NCBI RefSeq assembly: GCF_000378445.1
Contig: NZ_KB899713.1
Span: 52,329-89,454, forward strand
Source of the DNA: Deinococcus aquatilis DSM 23025
GTDB taxonomy: Bacteria > Deinococcota > Deinococci > Deinococcales > Deinococcaceae
Reading direction: 5' to 3'
Length of the DNA: 37,126 nucleotides
Both the position numbers and the translations under genes were made by a program. Positions 1-8,846 of this stretch are shown piece by piece. Under the pieces are notes generated by a model. The model did not search any database. It was not told where the DNA came from and saw only the letters and a program-made list of their open reading frames with translations. Each line of letters opens with the position of its first letter. The first letter of the stretch is position 1.

Positions 1-658
1 GAACATTGCAGACCAGCCATGTTGGCGGCCCCATCCCAGCCCCCTCTTAGGATCTTTTTCCCTGCCGACTTGACATACCAGGTTCGGGTACTGAGCTTAC
101 ACCCTCAACCTTATGGTTCTGACAGATTAAAGGTGGCCCAATTAAGGAAATCGCAGCTCTCTTTTAAATGGATGGCAATCCTTTTATTAATAGAGATCTA
201 CCTGTTCTTAGGTTCCCCTGACAACCCTTGACCCCTTGCCCAACAACGCATCCTCCTGCACCATTTGTCAAAAAGAAACCGTCTTCTTGGCCGGGCAGAG
301 CCAGTGAATGTGACTGAGCAGGACGGAGACTGAAGGCGTGAGGATGTGGCTCCCCTCAAGCTGTAGTTCGGAGAACTGCTTCAGAAGGGGAGAGGAACTG
401 GCAATCGTGCCGCCCCTGGTGGTTTTTGCGGTGCTTCAGGAGCAGTTTTTCAAAGCTTTGCACTGGGCCAGGCAGATGAGCGGCAAGAGACATCAGAGAG
501 GGGTGCCCTGCCAGCGGCCCACGACGGCGTGAACCAGAGAATCTGACCGGAATAGCCGAAGTCGGTACACCTTGCCGTGTTTAAGGATCGCCAGCCTGAC
601 CCTCGCCTTTCTCTACAGCCGGATTTCTGAGGAAATCTCAGCCCCCGCCAGAGTAGAA
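1..658. other. left-edge stretch without a recognisable gene
   Basis: I see no convincing gene here. Short open frames at 19-231 and 338-532 have no family resemblance, no good ribosome-binding site and ordinary shadow composition. At 622-641 two overlapping hairpins share bases (GATTTC/GAAATC at 622-637, CTGAG/CTCAG at 627-641). They lie just downstream of the minus-strand oxidoreductase stop and could help end its transcript, but there is no T-run. The stretch may be decayed mobile-element DNA; I cannot name it. Confidence 0.4.
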
Positions 659-1519
659 TTACAGGCTGAAGAGGAGTTTCAAACCTTCCTCTAGTGTCGC
701 GGGTTTGCGTCCCAGCAACTGCTCCAGGTCTGGGTAGATCTCGTCTTCCTGTCCGTTGTTGATGTCAGTCATGAAGCCGACGACGCGCTGGGCCACCACT
801 TCTGGAACGCCGCGTTCCCGCAGCTGTGCACCGAATGCCGCTGCCTCTGCGGGGCGGTAGCGCACTTCTCGGCCCGACAAGGTTGTCAGTGCTGCCGCGA
901 TATCGTCAAAGGAATACGTGTCGCTTCCGGTGAGGTGATAGGTCGTCTGGTTCCATGTATCTGCCAGCAGTGCATTTGCTATAGCCTCGCCCATGTCGCT
1001 CCGCAGGGCAAAAGCCACCCTGCCCTGACCTGCAGGCAGAGAAATGCCCCGGTCAAACACCTCTGCTCCAACAAACTGCGGCAGGCTGTCCATGTACAGG
1101 ACGTTGCGGAAGATGGCGTAGGCCAGTCCGCTCTGCTTGACGGCGTCCTCAGTCTGAAAATGGCCTTCCATCAGTTTATTTGCCATCGTCTTCCTGTCTT
1201 TCAGCGTCCGGCTGGTGTAGGCAATGCCCTGCACACCTGCCTTCTTTGCCGCCTCTATCACATTCTGATGCTGCTCCACACGGCGTTCCTCATCCGTTCC
1301 GGCGATCAGGAGCACGCGTTCTACACCTTCCATAGCGCGGTCAAGTGAAGCGGTATCGTCGTACTGGCCTACACGAACACTGATGCCCTGCTCGCTGAAG
1401 GCAGCGGCCTTGTTCTCATCTCGCACCAGCACGGCGATCTGGTCGGCAGAGGTCAACTTCAACAACTGACGCACAACGGCGGCGCCCAACTTGCCACTTG
1501 CTCCGGTTACTAAGATCAT
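659..1519 (-). CDS. NmrA/QorB-like NAD(P)-dependent oxidoreductase
   Basis: A 286-aa cytosolic protein of the atypical short-chain dehydrogenase (NmrA/HSCARG, YtfG/QorB-like) group. The N-terminus shows the Rossmann dinucleotide motif GASGKLG at residues 6-12 after a hydrophobic strand, and a second-strand-like VLVRDENKA region. These enzymes bind NAD(P)H and either reduce quinone-like substrates or sense redox state; the substrate here is not visible. The length is normal for the family. The ATG opens exactly with the Rossmann strand, so the start is well supported. It is divergent from the TetR gene at 1728, with one shared control region (promoter TTGACA-17-TTATGT on the minus strand). It is therefore probably repressed by that regulator and induced by its ligand. 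Identity as an NmrA-type SDR is firm; the exact function is not. Confidence 0.88.
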   Translation of the reverse strand: MILVTGASGKLGAAVVRQLLKLTSADQIAVLVRDENKAAAFSEQGISVRVGQYDDTASLDRAMEGVERVLLIAGTDEERRVEQHQNVIEAAKKAGVQGIAYTSRTLKDRKTMANKLMEGHFQTEDAVKQSGLAYAIFRNVLYMDSLPQFVGAEVFDRGISLPAGQGRVAFALRSDMGEAIANALLADTWNQTTYHLTGSDTYSFDDIAAALTTLSGREVRYRPAEAAAFGAQLRERGVPEVVAQRVVGFMTDINNGQEDEIYPDLEQLLGRKPATLEEGLKLLFSL

Positions 1520-1662
1520 GAGCGCTCCTCGTTTCTCGTTTCGGTGTAAATAGCTTCTGTGTGGTCAGCGGCGGCCTGCTGCGGCGCGTCTGGTGTCTTT
1601 CGTGCTCGCTGCTTTCCTGCCTGATCAGCAGTGGACGGCAGGGCTGCCCGGAATGATCACGC

Positions 1663-1730
1663 TGATAACATAAAATAGTTTCCAACGATATGTCAAGGCG
1701 GTAACACTCTGATGTTATCATTGGTACGTG
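1663..1730. promoter_or_regulatory. divergent promoter with TetR-type operator half-sites
   Basis: On the minus strand, -35 TTGACA (1691-1696) and -10 TTATGT (1668-1673) are 17 bp apart and read toward the oxidoreductase. On the plus strand, TATCAT (1716-1721) lies six bases before the GTG at 1728, the spacing of a leaderless -10. The 9-bp half-sites TGATAACAT (1663-1671) and ATGTTATCA (1712-1720) are perfect inverted copies, and each overlaps one of the two -10 elements. This suggests the TetR protein represses both genes. Confidence 0.65.
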
Positions 1731-2444
1731 AAGTCAACTGTCCAGTCTTCTCCTCAGGAACGTATCCTTCAGGCCGCCCTGGGCCTGCTTGAAACTGGGG
1801 GGGTAGAGGCGGTGTCCACCCGCGCAGTCAGCGCCGCCGCCGATGTGCAGCCGCCCACGATCTACCGCCACTTCGGTGATATGCAGGGCCTGCTGAACGC
1901 TGTTGCCACCGCCGGATTTGCTGCCTACCTCGACGCCAAGGGAACGCGAGCAACGTACAGTGATCCGGTTCAGCAACTGCGTGACGGCTGGAATCTGCAC
2001 CTGGAGTTCGGCCTGACCCATCCACATCTGTACACCCTGATGTACGCGGCAGCCACCAGATCCGGTACACAGGGGCCAGCAGCCCTTGAGGGCTTCGCCA
2101 TTCTCCGCACCCTTCTTCAGCGTGTGGCCGAGGCTGGACGGCTCGCTGTCAGCGTTGAGCGTGCAGCGGCCATGATCCACGGGGCGGCAATGGGCCTGAC
2201 CCTCAGTCTGCTGAGTGCCCCGGTCAGAGACGCTGCACTCTCAGACCTCATGCTGGAAGCTGTGCTGAACGCGATTCTGACACCTGAACCATCACAGTCT
2301 CGTGCACAGCCAGAGACCAGCGTCGTCAGGTCACAGGCTGCTGCCCACGCCGTCTCCCTGGCTGCCCTGCTGCCCGAGCTTCAGGTTCCGTTCAGTGCGG
2401 CTGAACGCAGCCTCCTGGCCGAGTGGCTAGACCGGCTGATGTGA
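1728..2444 (+). CDS. TetR/AcrR family transcriptional regulator
   Basis: A 238-aa regulator. Residues 9-55 form the TetR DNA-binding domain: RILQAALGLLETGGVEAVSTRAV, then the recognition-helix region with PPTIYRHFGD, the usual family signature. The rest is an all-helical ligand-binding domain of normal length, with a slightly long C-terminal tail. The start is GTG. No Shine-Dalgarno is visible, but a TATCAT hexamer ends six bases upstream, so I read it as a leaderless transcript. The gene is divergent from the NmrA-like oxidoreductase and shares perfect inverted half-sites with it, the standard layout for local autoregulation. The ligand is unknown; a quinone, aldehyde or drug would fit the neighbour. 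A second palindrome with the same half-site occurs at 8310-8323, so another target is possible. Confidence 0.9.
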   Translation: MKSTVQSSPQERILQAALGLLETGGVEAVSTRAVSAAADVQPPTIYRHFGDMQGLLNAVATAGFAAYLDAKGTRATYSDPVQQLRDGWNLHLEFGLTHPHLYTLMYAAATRSGTQGPAALEGFAILRTLLQRVAEAGRLAVSVERAAAMIHGAAMGLTLSLLSAPVRDAALSDLMLEAVLNAILTPEPSQSRAQPETSVVRSQAAAHAVSLAALLPELQVPFSAAERSLLAEWLDRLM

Positions 2445-2668
2445 CCCACGGCTGTTCCAACCCATGCAGGTCACTTTGGATGGGGCGCCGTTCATCCTGG
2501 AAGGACCCGATAAGGAACCGGACAAAATGGCCCTCCTGTCAGGCCTGTGCTTGAGAAAGTCTGACCGGTATGGATCAAAGGGGTAAGCCCGTTACAAGAG
2601 GTTGGCTTCCAAGATGGAAAGCAGAGGCGATGACCGGGGAGAGCCTGTGCTTGATGTCCGGGAGGCAT

Positions 2669-3106
2669 TCAGGGCTGCCCACTGAGGGTAATCAGGGTGG
2701 TGTCTCCCTGCTGGGCCGCCACATAGTGCAGCTCGATCAGCGCACCGTGACCCAGAAAGGCGCTGTAGGTACCAGGCCCGATGGGTTCGTCGGTGATCTG
2801 CCTGTAGCCGCCCTGTTTCAACAGCGGCAGCAGGGCGCGGGGCTGCCAGCCTGCGGTTCGGTACGATTCGACCCGGCTCTCTCTGGCCCGTACCTCCTGG
2901 CGGTAGCTCTGGCTCGGCGGACATTCAGGAGTAAAGCCTGGAGGGAGCGGCGCAAGGCCATTCCAGAATGTCCCCGGCTTTTCTATACAGTAGAGCGCCC
3001 CCTGCCAGCGCTGTTCTCCTCTGACCCAGACAGCCACGGCCACCAATAGCACGAGGCCGATCAGTCCTGCGCCTGCCCACCGCCCGCTCGCCTTACTCCA
3101 GCGCAT
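2669..3106 (-). CDS. hypothetical membrane-anchored protein
   Basis: A 145-aa protein that I do not assign to a family. Residues 1-10 are basic, and residues 11-28 form a single hydrophobic helix (AGAGLIGLVLLVAVAVWV). The remainder is polar and predicted to lie outside the membrane, with two cysteines (in YCIEKPG and ECPPSQ) that could form a disulfide or be lost with a signal peptide. The hydrophobic stretch has no clear cleavage site, so a signal anchor is more likely. It converges on the TetR gene. Between them, 2445-2668 holds only a possible 40-codon open frame at 2465-2587 without a ribosome-binding site. The CDF exporter stop lies 76 bp upstream on the same strand, so the genes may be co-transcribed. 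Function unknown. Confidence 0.6.
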   Translation of the reverse strand: MRWSKASGRWAGAGLIGLVLLVAVAVWVRGEQRWQGALYCIEKPGTFWNGLAPLPPGFTPECPPSQSYRQEVRARESRVESYRTAGWQPRALLPLLKQGGYRQITDEPIGPGTYSAFLGHGALIELHYVAAQQGDTTLITLSGQP

Positions 3107-3181
3107 GATGAGACGCTGGATGAGTCATGGCCCGGTTCAGGAGTGCTGGGACGCACGGACAGAACGCCTGCCCTCTGCTCT

Positions 3182-4068
<887 letters not shown>

Positions 4069-4072
<4 letters not shown>

Positions 4073-4245
4073 GCCCAGACCGTGCGGGTAAGGCTCTGAG
4101 TGGTCAGGTCGGTGATGGCGTAGGCAACTCCCGGCATCCCTTCCACCGTCCCCCCGATTCTGCTGCCACAGGGGTAGCAATTCAGCCCACTTGCAGATTC
4201 GTTCGGCTGTGTGAGGGCAGCGCCGCAGGAGGCAGAAACAGTCAT
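4069..4245 (-). CDS. small HMA-like (heavy-metal-associated) protein
   Basis: A 58-codon reading frame. The translation contains a core that matches the HMA/CopZ fold pattern: LNCYPCGSRI (metal-type CxxC, residues 23-26), then VEGMPGVAYAITDL, as in the classic metal loop, first helix and second strand. It is shorter than a full HMA domain (about 65-70 residues) and has an extra Cys at position 7 before the CxxC. The stop overlaps the exporter start by ATGA, and AGGTAG lies about 9 bases before the ATG. An intact frame, a metal motif and coupling to a metal exporter argue for a real metallochaperone or metal-sensing peptide. It could instead be the tail of a lost metal ATPase or a chance match. 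Confidence 0.5.
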
Positions 4246-4257
4246 AGGCGCACTCTA

Positions 4258-4275
4258 CCTGAGCCGCCGCTCAGG
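4258..4275. promoter_or_regulatory. 18-bp inverted repeat upstream of the HMA-CDF pair
   Basis: CCTGAGC and GCTCAGG flank a 4-base centre, a perfect 7-bp inverted repeat 13 bases before the HMA-like start codon. The position suits an operator for a metal-responsive repressor or a hairpin in the leader. Which of these it is cannot be told from sequence. Confidence 0.4.
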
Positions 4276-4291
4276 CTTAGGGGGCCACAGT

Positions 4292-4321
4292 AAAAGCCCG
4301 AGCGTCGCTTGGCACTCGGGC
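4292..4321 (-). terminator. rho-independent terminator after the 405-aa gene
   Basis: Read on the minus strand, GCCCGAG (4321-4315) pairs with CTCGGGC (4302-4296) across a 12-base loop and is followed directly by TTTTA. It lies about 280 bp after the stop of the 405-aa gene and before the HMA-CDF promoter region, so it separates the two transcription units. Confidence 0.6.
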
Positions 4322-4452
4322 AGGCTTCCCGACACACAGGGGCGTGGGCAAGAGATGGCTGTATGTTGGGGCCTTATACCAAATTGCGAGACTGCACGAG
4401 AATCATCCGAGCAGACTTGTAAAGCTACGCAGGAGAGCGAGTGGCAAAAAGT

Positions 4453-4531
4453 ACGGGAGGAGTGGCTTGCTCAAGCGAGTATCGTCGTGAACGGACGCGG
4501 TTGACCACGCCACTCCTCCCGTTCACGACGA
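4453..4531. repeat. interlocked inverted repeats (A-B-A'-B' order)
   Basis: ACGGGAGGAGTGGC (4453-4466) is perfectly complementary to 4509-4522. TCGTCGTGAACGG (4482-4494) is perfectly complementary to 4519-4531. The pairs interlock, so as RNA they could form a pseudoknot or two mutually exclusive hairpins. A small CTTGC/GCGAG hairpin lies at 4467-4480. The element sits in the 350-bp gap between the 405-aa gene and the HMA-CDF pair. Nothing else was recognised in that gap apart from the terminator and the inverted repeat listed separately. Confidence 0.6.
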
Positions 4532-4597
4532 GGGCTGGCGGCGATGGACGAACAGTTGGTGCTTTCCCGGATGTTCGGGAATCAGAGCAAGTCCGTA

Positions 4598-5815
4598 TTA
4601 TTCGTGCGGTGGGGGCTGATCCGGGTCGCAGTAGTCGATGGTGGCGGGTTTGAACTGCCCAAGCACCACCTCACGCTTGAAGGGATACCCGATCCGCACT
4701 CCTTCGGCGGCGCACTCCAGGGTGAAGCGTTGCCCCCGAGGAATGGGCGTGTCGCCAATCATCAGGGGCCGCTGGGCCTCATAGACGGCGCAGTAGGGAG
4801 TGCAGAAGTAAAACCCGAGCGGTGCACCGTTCGGTTGCCGTGCCGGGATAGCGCCGCCAGACTGAAGGGCCGCCTGAATCTCACTCCAGAGGGCCAGACT
4901 CGCGGCTGGATCAGGATCGAGCGCCCACATCTCGGTAATCACCCGCGCTGCGTCCACGTTGCGGCGGAGGCTATCCACGCTGGCAGGATCGGTCATGACC
5001 CAGGGATCGAATCCCGGTTGACCGGGCAGGGCCGCCGCCGAGGGCCGCTGGGCGGTGATCGGTGCACGTGGCGACTCCAACAGGCCAGGGTCTCCAAGTA
5101 CCTGGCCTGCGCGGTACAGCGCCTCTATGGCCTCTTTGGCATACGTTTCAATCTGCTCATGCAGGGTATCGGAAGCGCCGGGCACGAACATATCCGCCGC
5201 GTAGTGGGCTTTGACCAGCGCTTCCTGCACCTCACCTGACAGCCGGGCAAGGCGTTGGGCATCGGCTTCGGGGGTGGCCTGCTCCACATGGTGTAGGGCT
5301 GCCTCCACATGCAGGCGCATGGCGTTCAGTGCAGCCAACATGGCGTCCAGATGTGGCCGGGGACAGGGTTCGACCGGTGACCAGGCGGGTAACTTTGCGG
5401 GCAGAGTGCCGGGCGGCAGGGTGAATTGAGGGTCATGGGCCGCCCGTGTGGCGTGGGCCAGCCAGCGCTGTACATCGCGGTAATAGGCCTCGGCCTGATC
5501 GAAGGTCACGGGCGGCACGAAGCCCACGGTGCCGGGATCGGCTGCTTCATCGGCCTGGAGCAGTTGATCGGCCAGGGTCTGTAGAGCAAAAGCATTCCAG
5601 GCACAGGCCAGTTCCAGTCCGGTGCTGCTGGTCATCCCAAAAGGGCTGGTTCCGCTGAGGGTCAGATCCAGGCGGCGGCGCTCGGCGGCGTCCAGCATGG
5701 GATGCAGGCCAGCACCAGCACGGCGGTAGGCATACAGCATCTCGGCGTCCCGCTCGCCACGGGTGAAGGCCCGCACCCGGGTCCATATTCCAGCAGAAGT
5801 CCCAGAGGAGGTCAT
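4598..5815 (-). CDS. unrecognised 405-aa cytosolic protein
   Basis: A long, intact, high-GC frame with no signal peptide and no membrane segment. I do not recognise the family. The N-terminal half is helical, with acidic and aromatic clusters (residues 90-190), followed by a helical stretch of about 90 residues rich in Ala, Glu and His (around 180-260) and a Pro/Ala-rich linker. The C-terminal 90 residues look like a beta-rich domain (APLGFYFCTPYCAVYEAQRPLMIG and later LECAAEGVRIGYPF), including a CTPYC cysteine pair. The ATG at 5815 lacks a strong Shine-Dalgarno. The gene stands alone, with about 200 bp to the upstream MFS gene and its own terminator downstream. It is probably a real conserved hypothetical. 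Confidence 0.7.
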   Translation of the reverse strand: MTSSGTSAGIWTRVRAFTRGERDAEMLYAYRRAGAGLHPMLDAAERRRLDLTLSGTSPFGMTSSTGLELACAWNAFALQTLADQLLQADEAADPGTVGFVPPVTFDQAEAYYRDVQRWLAHATRAAHDPQFTLPPGTLPAKLPAWSPVEPCPRPHLDAMLAALNAMRLHVEAALHHVEQATPEADAQRLARLSGEVQEALVKAHYAADMFVPGASDTLHEQIETYAKEAIEALYRAGQVLGDPGLLESPRAPITAQRPSAAALPGQPGFDPWVMTDPASVDSLRRNVDAARVITEMWALDPDPAASLALWSEIQAALQSGGAIPARQPNGAPLGFYFCTPYCAVYEAQRPLMIGDTPIPRGQRFTLECAAEGVRIGYPFKREVVLGQFKPATIDYCDPDQPPPHE

Positions 5816-6014
5816 GGGCTTACTGTACTGGAGGTCTGTGCAGCGGCAACCCTGAAACCCGGCAACTACGCCCTCCTGATGGCGGACATACTCAGCTCAG
5901 CGGCCTGGAACGACCCAGACCAGATGATCCCTCAACGCTCATTTGAACCTACCGGACCATAACGGGTCCTTCCTGCGTGGGGCGTTGCCGACCAGCAGCG
6001 TGAAATTCACCGGA

Positions 6015-7508
6015 TTATCCACGTTCAACCCCGCTCCTGTGCGGTGCTCGGGACTCACGGGAATCATGGATCGTCCTCCCATCCTGATTGCCATGCTGTG
6101 CCTCCGGCATTCGTTTCATGAACAGGGCCAGCACCACGGCCAGCACGGCAATGACGCCCGATACAGTGAAGGCCAGTTGCAGACCGCCGATCTGGGCGGC
6201 CAGTGGGGCGCTGCCCTGGGCATTCAGTTGGGCGGCGCGGCCAGCCATCAGCGTGACCAACAGGGCCACGCCTGCTGCGCCCGCCACTTGTTGCAGCGTG
6301 CTCAGGATGGCGCTGCCGTGCGAATACAGTTGCGGCGGCAACGGCGAGAGCGCGGAGGTAAAGACAGGCGTGAACAGCAGCGCCAGCCCCGCGCTGAGGA
6401 TCACGTGCAGGGTCAGCAGTGTCCAGACCGGGGTGCCCGTGTCGATGCGGCTCAGGCCAAACAGCACCGCCGTCATCAGCAGGCTGCCCGGAACCACTAG
6501 CGGGCGCGGCCCGACACGGTCATACAGTTTTCCGACGGCGGGGGCGCACAGGCCCATGATCAGACCGCCTGGCAGGAGCAGCAGGCCAGTTTGCAGGGTA
6601 CTCAGGCCGCGCAGGTTCTGCAGGTAGAGCGGCAACAGGATCAGGCCGCCAAACAGCGCCATCATGGCAATGACCATCAGGCCGACGCCCAGCGTGTACA
6701 CCGGAAAAAGGAAGGCTCGCAGGTCGAGCAGCGGTTCACCCGTGCGGCTCAGTCGGGTCTGCCGCCACAGGAAGGCCGTCAGGGCCACCGTGCCGATCAG
6801 CAGCGGTACGCTCACGCCCAGGTTGCCCAGGCCACCCTCGCCAAAGCGGCTCAGGGCATAGACCAGCCCCCCAAAACCCAGCGCCGAGAGCGGCACCGAG
6901 ATCGCGTCGAGGCTCAGGCGGCGCGGCGTGCCCACATTCCGCAGCATCCGTGCTCCGTAGGCCAGCATGCCCAGTGCAATCGGCAGCACGAACATGAACA
7001 TTGCCCGCCAGGAGAAGGTTTGCAGGATCAGTCCCGAGATGGTCGGGCCGATGGCAGGGGCCACCGAGATCACGATGCTGATGTTGCCCATCACCGCGCC
7101 GCGCCCGCGTTCGGGCACCAGCGTCAGTACGGTCGTGATCAGCAGGGGCAACATGATCGCCGTACCACTGGCCTGCACGATTCGGGCCAGCAGCAGCGGC
7201 ACGAAACTCGGTGAGATCGCCGCCAGCCCGGTACCCACGCAGAACAGGGTCATGGCGGTCAGGAATACCGTGCGGGTGCTCAGGCGCTGGAGCAGAAAGC
7301 CGGTCACGGGGATGACCACCGCCATCGTCAGCATGAAGGCGGTCGAGAGCCACTGCGCTGTACCTGCCGTGATCTTCAGGTCAGCCATCAGGCGCGGCAG
7401 AGCCACGTTCATGATCGTTTCGTTCAGGATTACCACGAAGGTAGCCACCAGCAGAATCAGGATCACGGCGCGGTCTCTCGGGGACAGGGGTTCGGCAGGC
7501 AGACTCAT
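6015..7508 (-). CDS. MFS drug exporter, DHA2 (14-TM, EmrB/QacA-type)
   Basis: A 497-aa inner-membrane proton-driven exporter. About 14 hydrophobic helices can be counted, the size of the DHA2 group. TM1 carries NETIMNVALPRLMADL, the EmrB/QacA equivalent of the D1 motif (Glu in place of the usual Asp after Asn). Motif C appears as the glycine/proline-rich stretch SVAPAIGPTISG in TM5. The N-terminus and cytoplasmic tail are normal in length. The ATG at 7508 is preceded by GGAGG eight bases upstream, so the start is good. The DHFR-like reductase lies upstream in the same direction (131-bp gap), and the two may form one unit. Family members expel dyes, quaternary ammonium compounds and antibiotics; the substrate here cannot be read from sequence. 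Confidence 0.92.
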   Translation of the reverse strand: MSLPAEPLSPRDRAVILILLVATFVVILNETIMNVALPRLMADLKITAGTAQWLSTAFMLTMAVVIPVTGFLLQRLSTRTVFLTAMTLFCVGTGLAAISPSFVPLLLARIVQASGTAIMLPLLITTVLTLVPERGRGAVMGNISIVISVAPAIGPTISGLILQTFSWRAMFMFVLPIALGMLAYGARMLRNVGTPRRLSLDAISVPLSALGFGGLVYALSRFGEGGLGNLGVSVPLLIGTVALTAFLWRQTRLSRTGEPLLDLRAFLFPVYTLGVGLMVIAMMALFGGLILLPLYLQNLRGLSTLQTGLLLLPGGLIMGLCAPAVGKLYDRVGPRPLVVPGSLLMTAVLFGLSRIDTGTPVWTLLTLHVILSAGLALLFTPVFTSALSPLPPQLYSHGSAILSTLQQVAGAAGVALLVTLMAGRAAQLNAQGSAPLAAQIGGLQLAFTVSGVIAVLAVVLALFMKRMPEAQHGNQDGRTIHDSRESRAPHRSGVERG

Positions 7509-7638
7509 GGGAAAACCTCCAGGGTCAGGCGGCGTTCAGTTGACCTACAGCTCCAATAGAGCTAGAGATGTCGCCCGCCGGGTCTATGTCGACGGCATTT
7601 GCGGGCACATAAACAGACTGGTATGCAGCCGAGGCGGA

Positions 7639-8184
7639 TCAGGTCTGCTGGAAGCGGTAGGTGAAGTGCGTGGCATGAGCGGACTGGATGACCCGCACGC
7701 GTTCTAAAGCCACAGGCTGATCCAGTGGCCCGAACAGGGGCAGACCGCTGCCGAGCAATACAGGGACGACGTGCAGTTGCAGCTCATCAAGTAGCCCGGC
7801 CCTCAGGAACTGCTGGGCCACCTCTGCGCCGCCCGCCACACACACGTCACGTTCTGCGGCAGCCAGTTTCGCCTGAGCCAGCGCACTCAGGATGCCGTCT
7901 GTGACGAAGATGAACGTGGCCCCACCGCGCTCCACACTGGGCAGCGGCGTATGGGTCAGGATGAAATGCGGAACTTTATACTCGGTGTCGAAGCCGTCTG
8001 GAGCACTGCCGAAGGCGGTATGGCCCAGGATCATCGCGCCGATGTCGCCGAGTAACTCCTGCTTGATTTCCTCGGCGGCACCCGTTTCGGCAAAATACCA
8101 GTCGTGCAGCCCCCCGTCCTGACCGTCTGGCCCAGCAATATAGCCGTCAAGCGATAGAGCGAGGTCCAGAAAGACGCGGCTCAT
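7639..8184 (-). CDS. dihydrofolate reductase family protein (RibD C-terminal-like)
   Basis: A 181-aa protein of the DHFR/RibD-C fold (YyaP/YwjB type). It opens with RVFLDLALSLDGYIAGPDG, the family's first strand and loop, followed by GHTAFGSAPDGFD, then VCVAGGAEVAQQFLRAGLLDELQLHVVPVLLGSGLPLFG, the conserved nucleotide-binding and C-terminal strands. These proteins bind NADPH; most stand-alone members have no proven substrate and are not true folate enzymes. The length is typical and the ATG opens on the first strand. The 290-bp upstream gap is AT-rich and holds a perfect 13-bp palindrome at 8311-8323. It may be co-transcribed with the MFS exporter downstream. Confidence 0.88.
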   Translation of the reverse strand: MSRVFLDLALSLDGYIAGPDGQDGGLHDWYFAETGAAEEIKQELLGDIGAMILGHTAFGSAPDGFDTEYKVPHFILTHTPLPSVERGGATFIFVTDGILSALAQAKLAAAERDVCVAGGAEVAQQFLRAGLLDELQLHVVPVLLGSGLPLFGPLDQPVALERVRVIQSAHATHFTYRFQQT

Positions 8185-8309
8185 GAGTATCCTCGGCTGG
8201 GAAACAATCGTTGCATGACGTCCTCCTCTGGGCCTGCTGCGCTGGACACAATGTTTTTCGACTCCTGTAGACGCCCACCCTGCTCGTAATTTTTCTTGCT
8301 ATTTAGTTT

Positions 8310-8323
8310 ATAACATAATGTTA
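8310..8323. promoter_or_regulatory. AT-rich palindrome resembling the TetR half-site
   Basis: TAACATAATGTTA (8311-8323) is a perfect odd-length palindrome in an AT-rich segment upstream of the DHFR-like gene. Its left arm with one more base, ATAACAT, is also the core of the inverted half-sites beside the tetR-like gene at 1728. It is a plausible operator, possibly for the same regulator. Confidence 0.4.
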
Positions 8324-8471
8324 CGGAATGACAATCCTCAAATTAGGGACAATATTCTGTCGATCGTCAGTGGTGAGTGGTCACTGGAAAAAGAGGAGTG
8401 GGCAGTGCTCCAGAAACCCTGACAGAACATGTCTGACCCGTTGAGAGGGTGGGGGACACTGGAAGGAACGT

Positions 8472-8756
8472 ATGGGAAAGCAACGGAAAACGTGGTCACC
8501 CGAACTCCAGGAACAGATCGTGCTCGCCTTCCTGCGCGGTGAGCAGCCGGTGGCGGAACTGGCCCGTCCGCATGGCATCGTTGAGAGCCTCATCCACAAC
8601 TGGCGAACGCAGTTTCTGGAGGCGTGCCGGGCCCGCCTCCTTGGCGACCACGCCGATCAGGGAGTCAAAGCCCTCGAGGAGGAAAACGAGCGACTGAACA
8701 GCCTGCTGGACCAGAAAGAATTGTCGCCCTACATTGCTCCAGCGTGGGGTCGTTGA
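8472..8756 (+). pseudogene. truncated IS3-type transposase OrfA
   Basis: A 94-codon frame whose first 80 residues are a transposase OrfA: WSPELQEQIVLAFLRGEQPVAELARPHGI is the helix-turn-helix, ESLIHNWRTQFLEA is the recognition region, and a leucine-zipper-like EEENERLNSLLDQKEL follows. The Shine-Dalgarno GGAAGGAACG lies just before the ATG, so expression is possible. After LLDQKEL the match stops and the frame ends in unrelated residues. No OrfB catalytic domain follows, because the esterase gene begins 90 bp later. This is a deletion remnant, not an active element. The 286-bp region before it contains no gene. Confidence 0.75.
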
Positions 8757-8846
8757 GCGTTCAGCAGGCCCTCGAGCTCTACGCCGAGGTGCTCCAAGAT
8801 CAGCCCCACGTGAGCCTGTCCAGCCTTCACCCTCCTCATCTCGCTG

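Noticed and set aside
2465..2587. 40-codon plus-strand ORF after the TetR gene
   Set aside because: No ribosome-binding site, no family resemblance and no coupling; kept only as a note.
4544..5239. 231-codon plus-strand ORF
   Set aside because: Antisense shadow of the 405-aa gene, whose own frame is longer and better composed.
6591..7214. 207-codon glutamine/histidine-rich plus-strand ORF
   Set aside because: Antisense shadow of the MFS exporter; the Q/H/R-rich composition is typical of reverse frames of membrane-protein genes.
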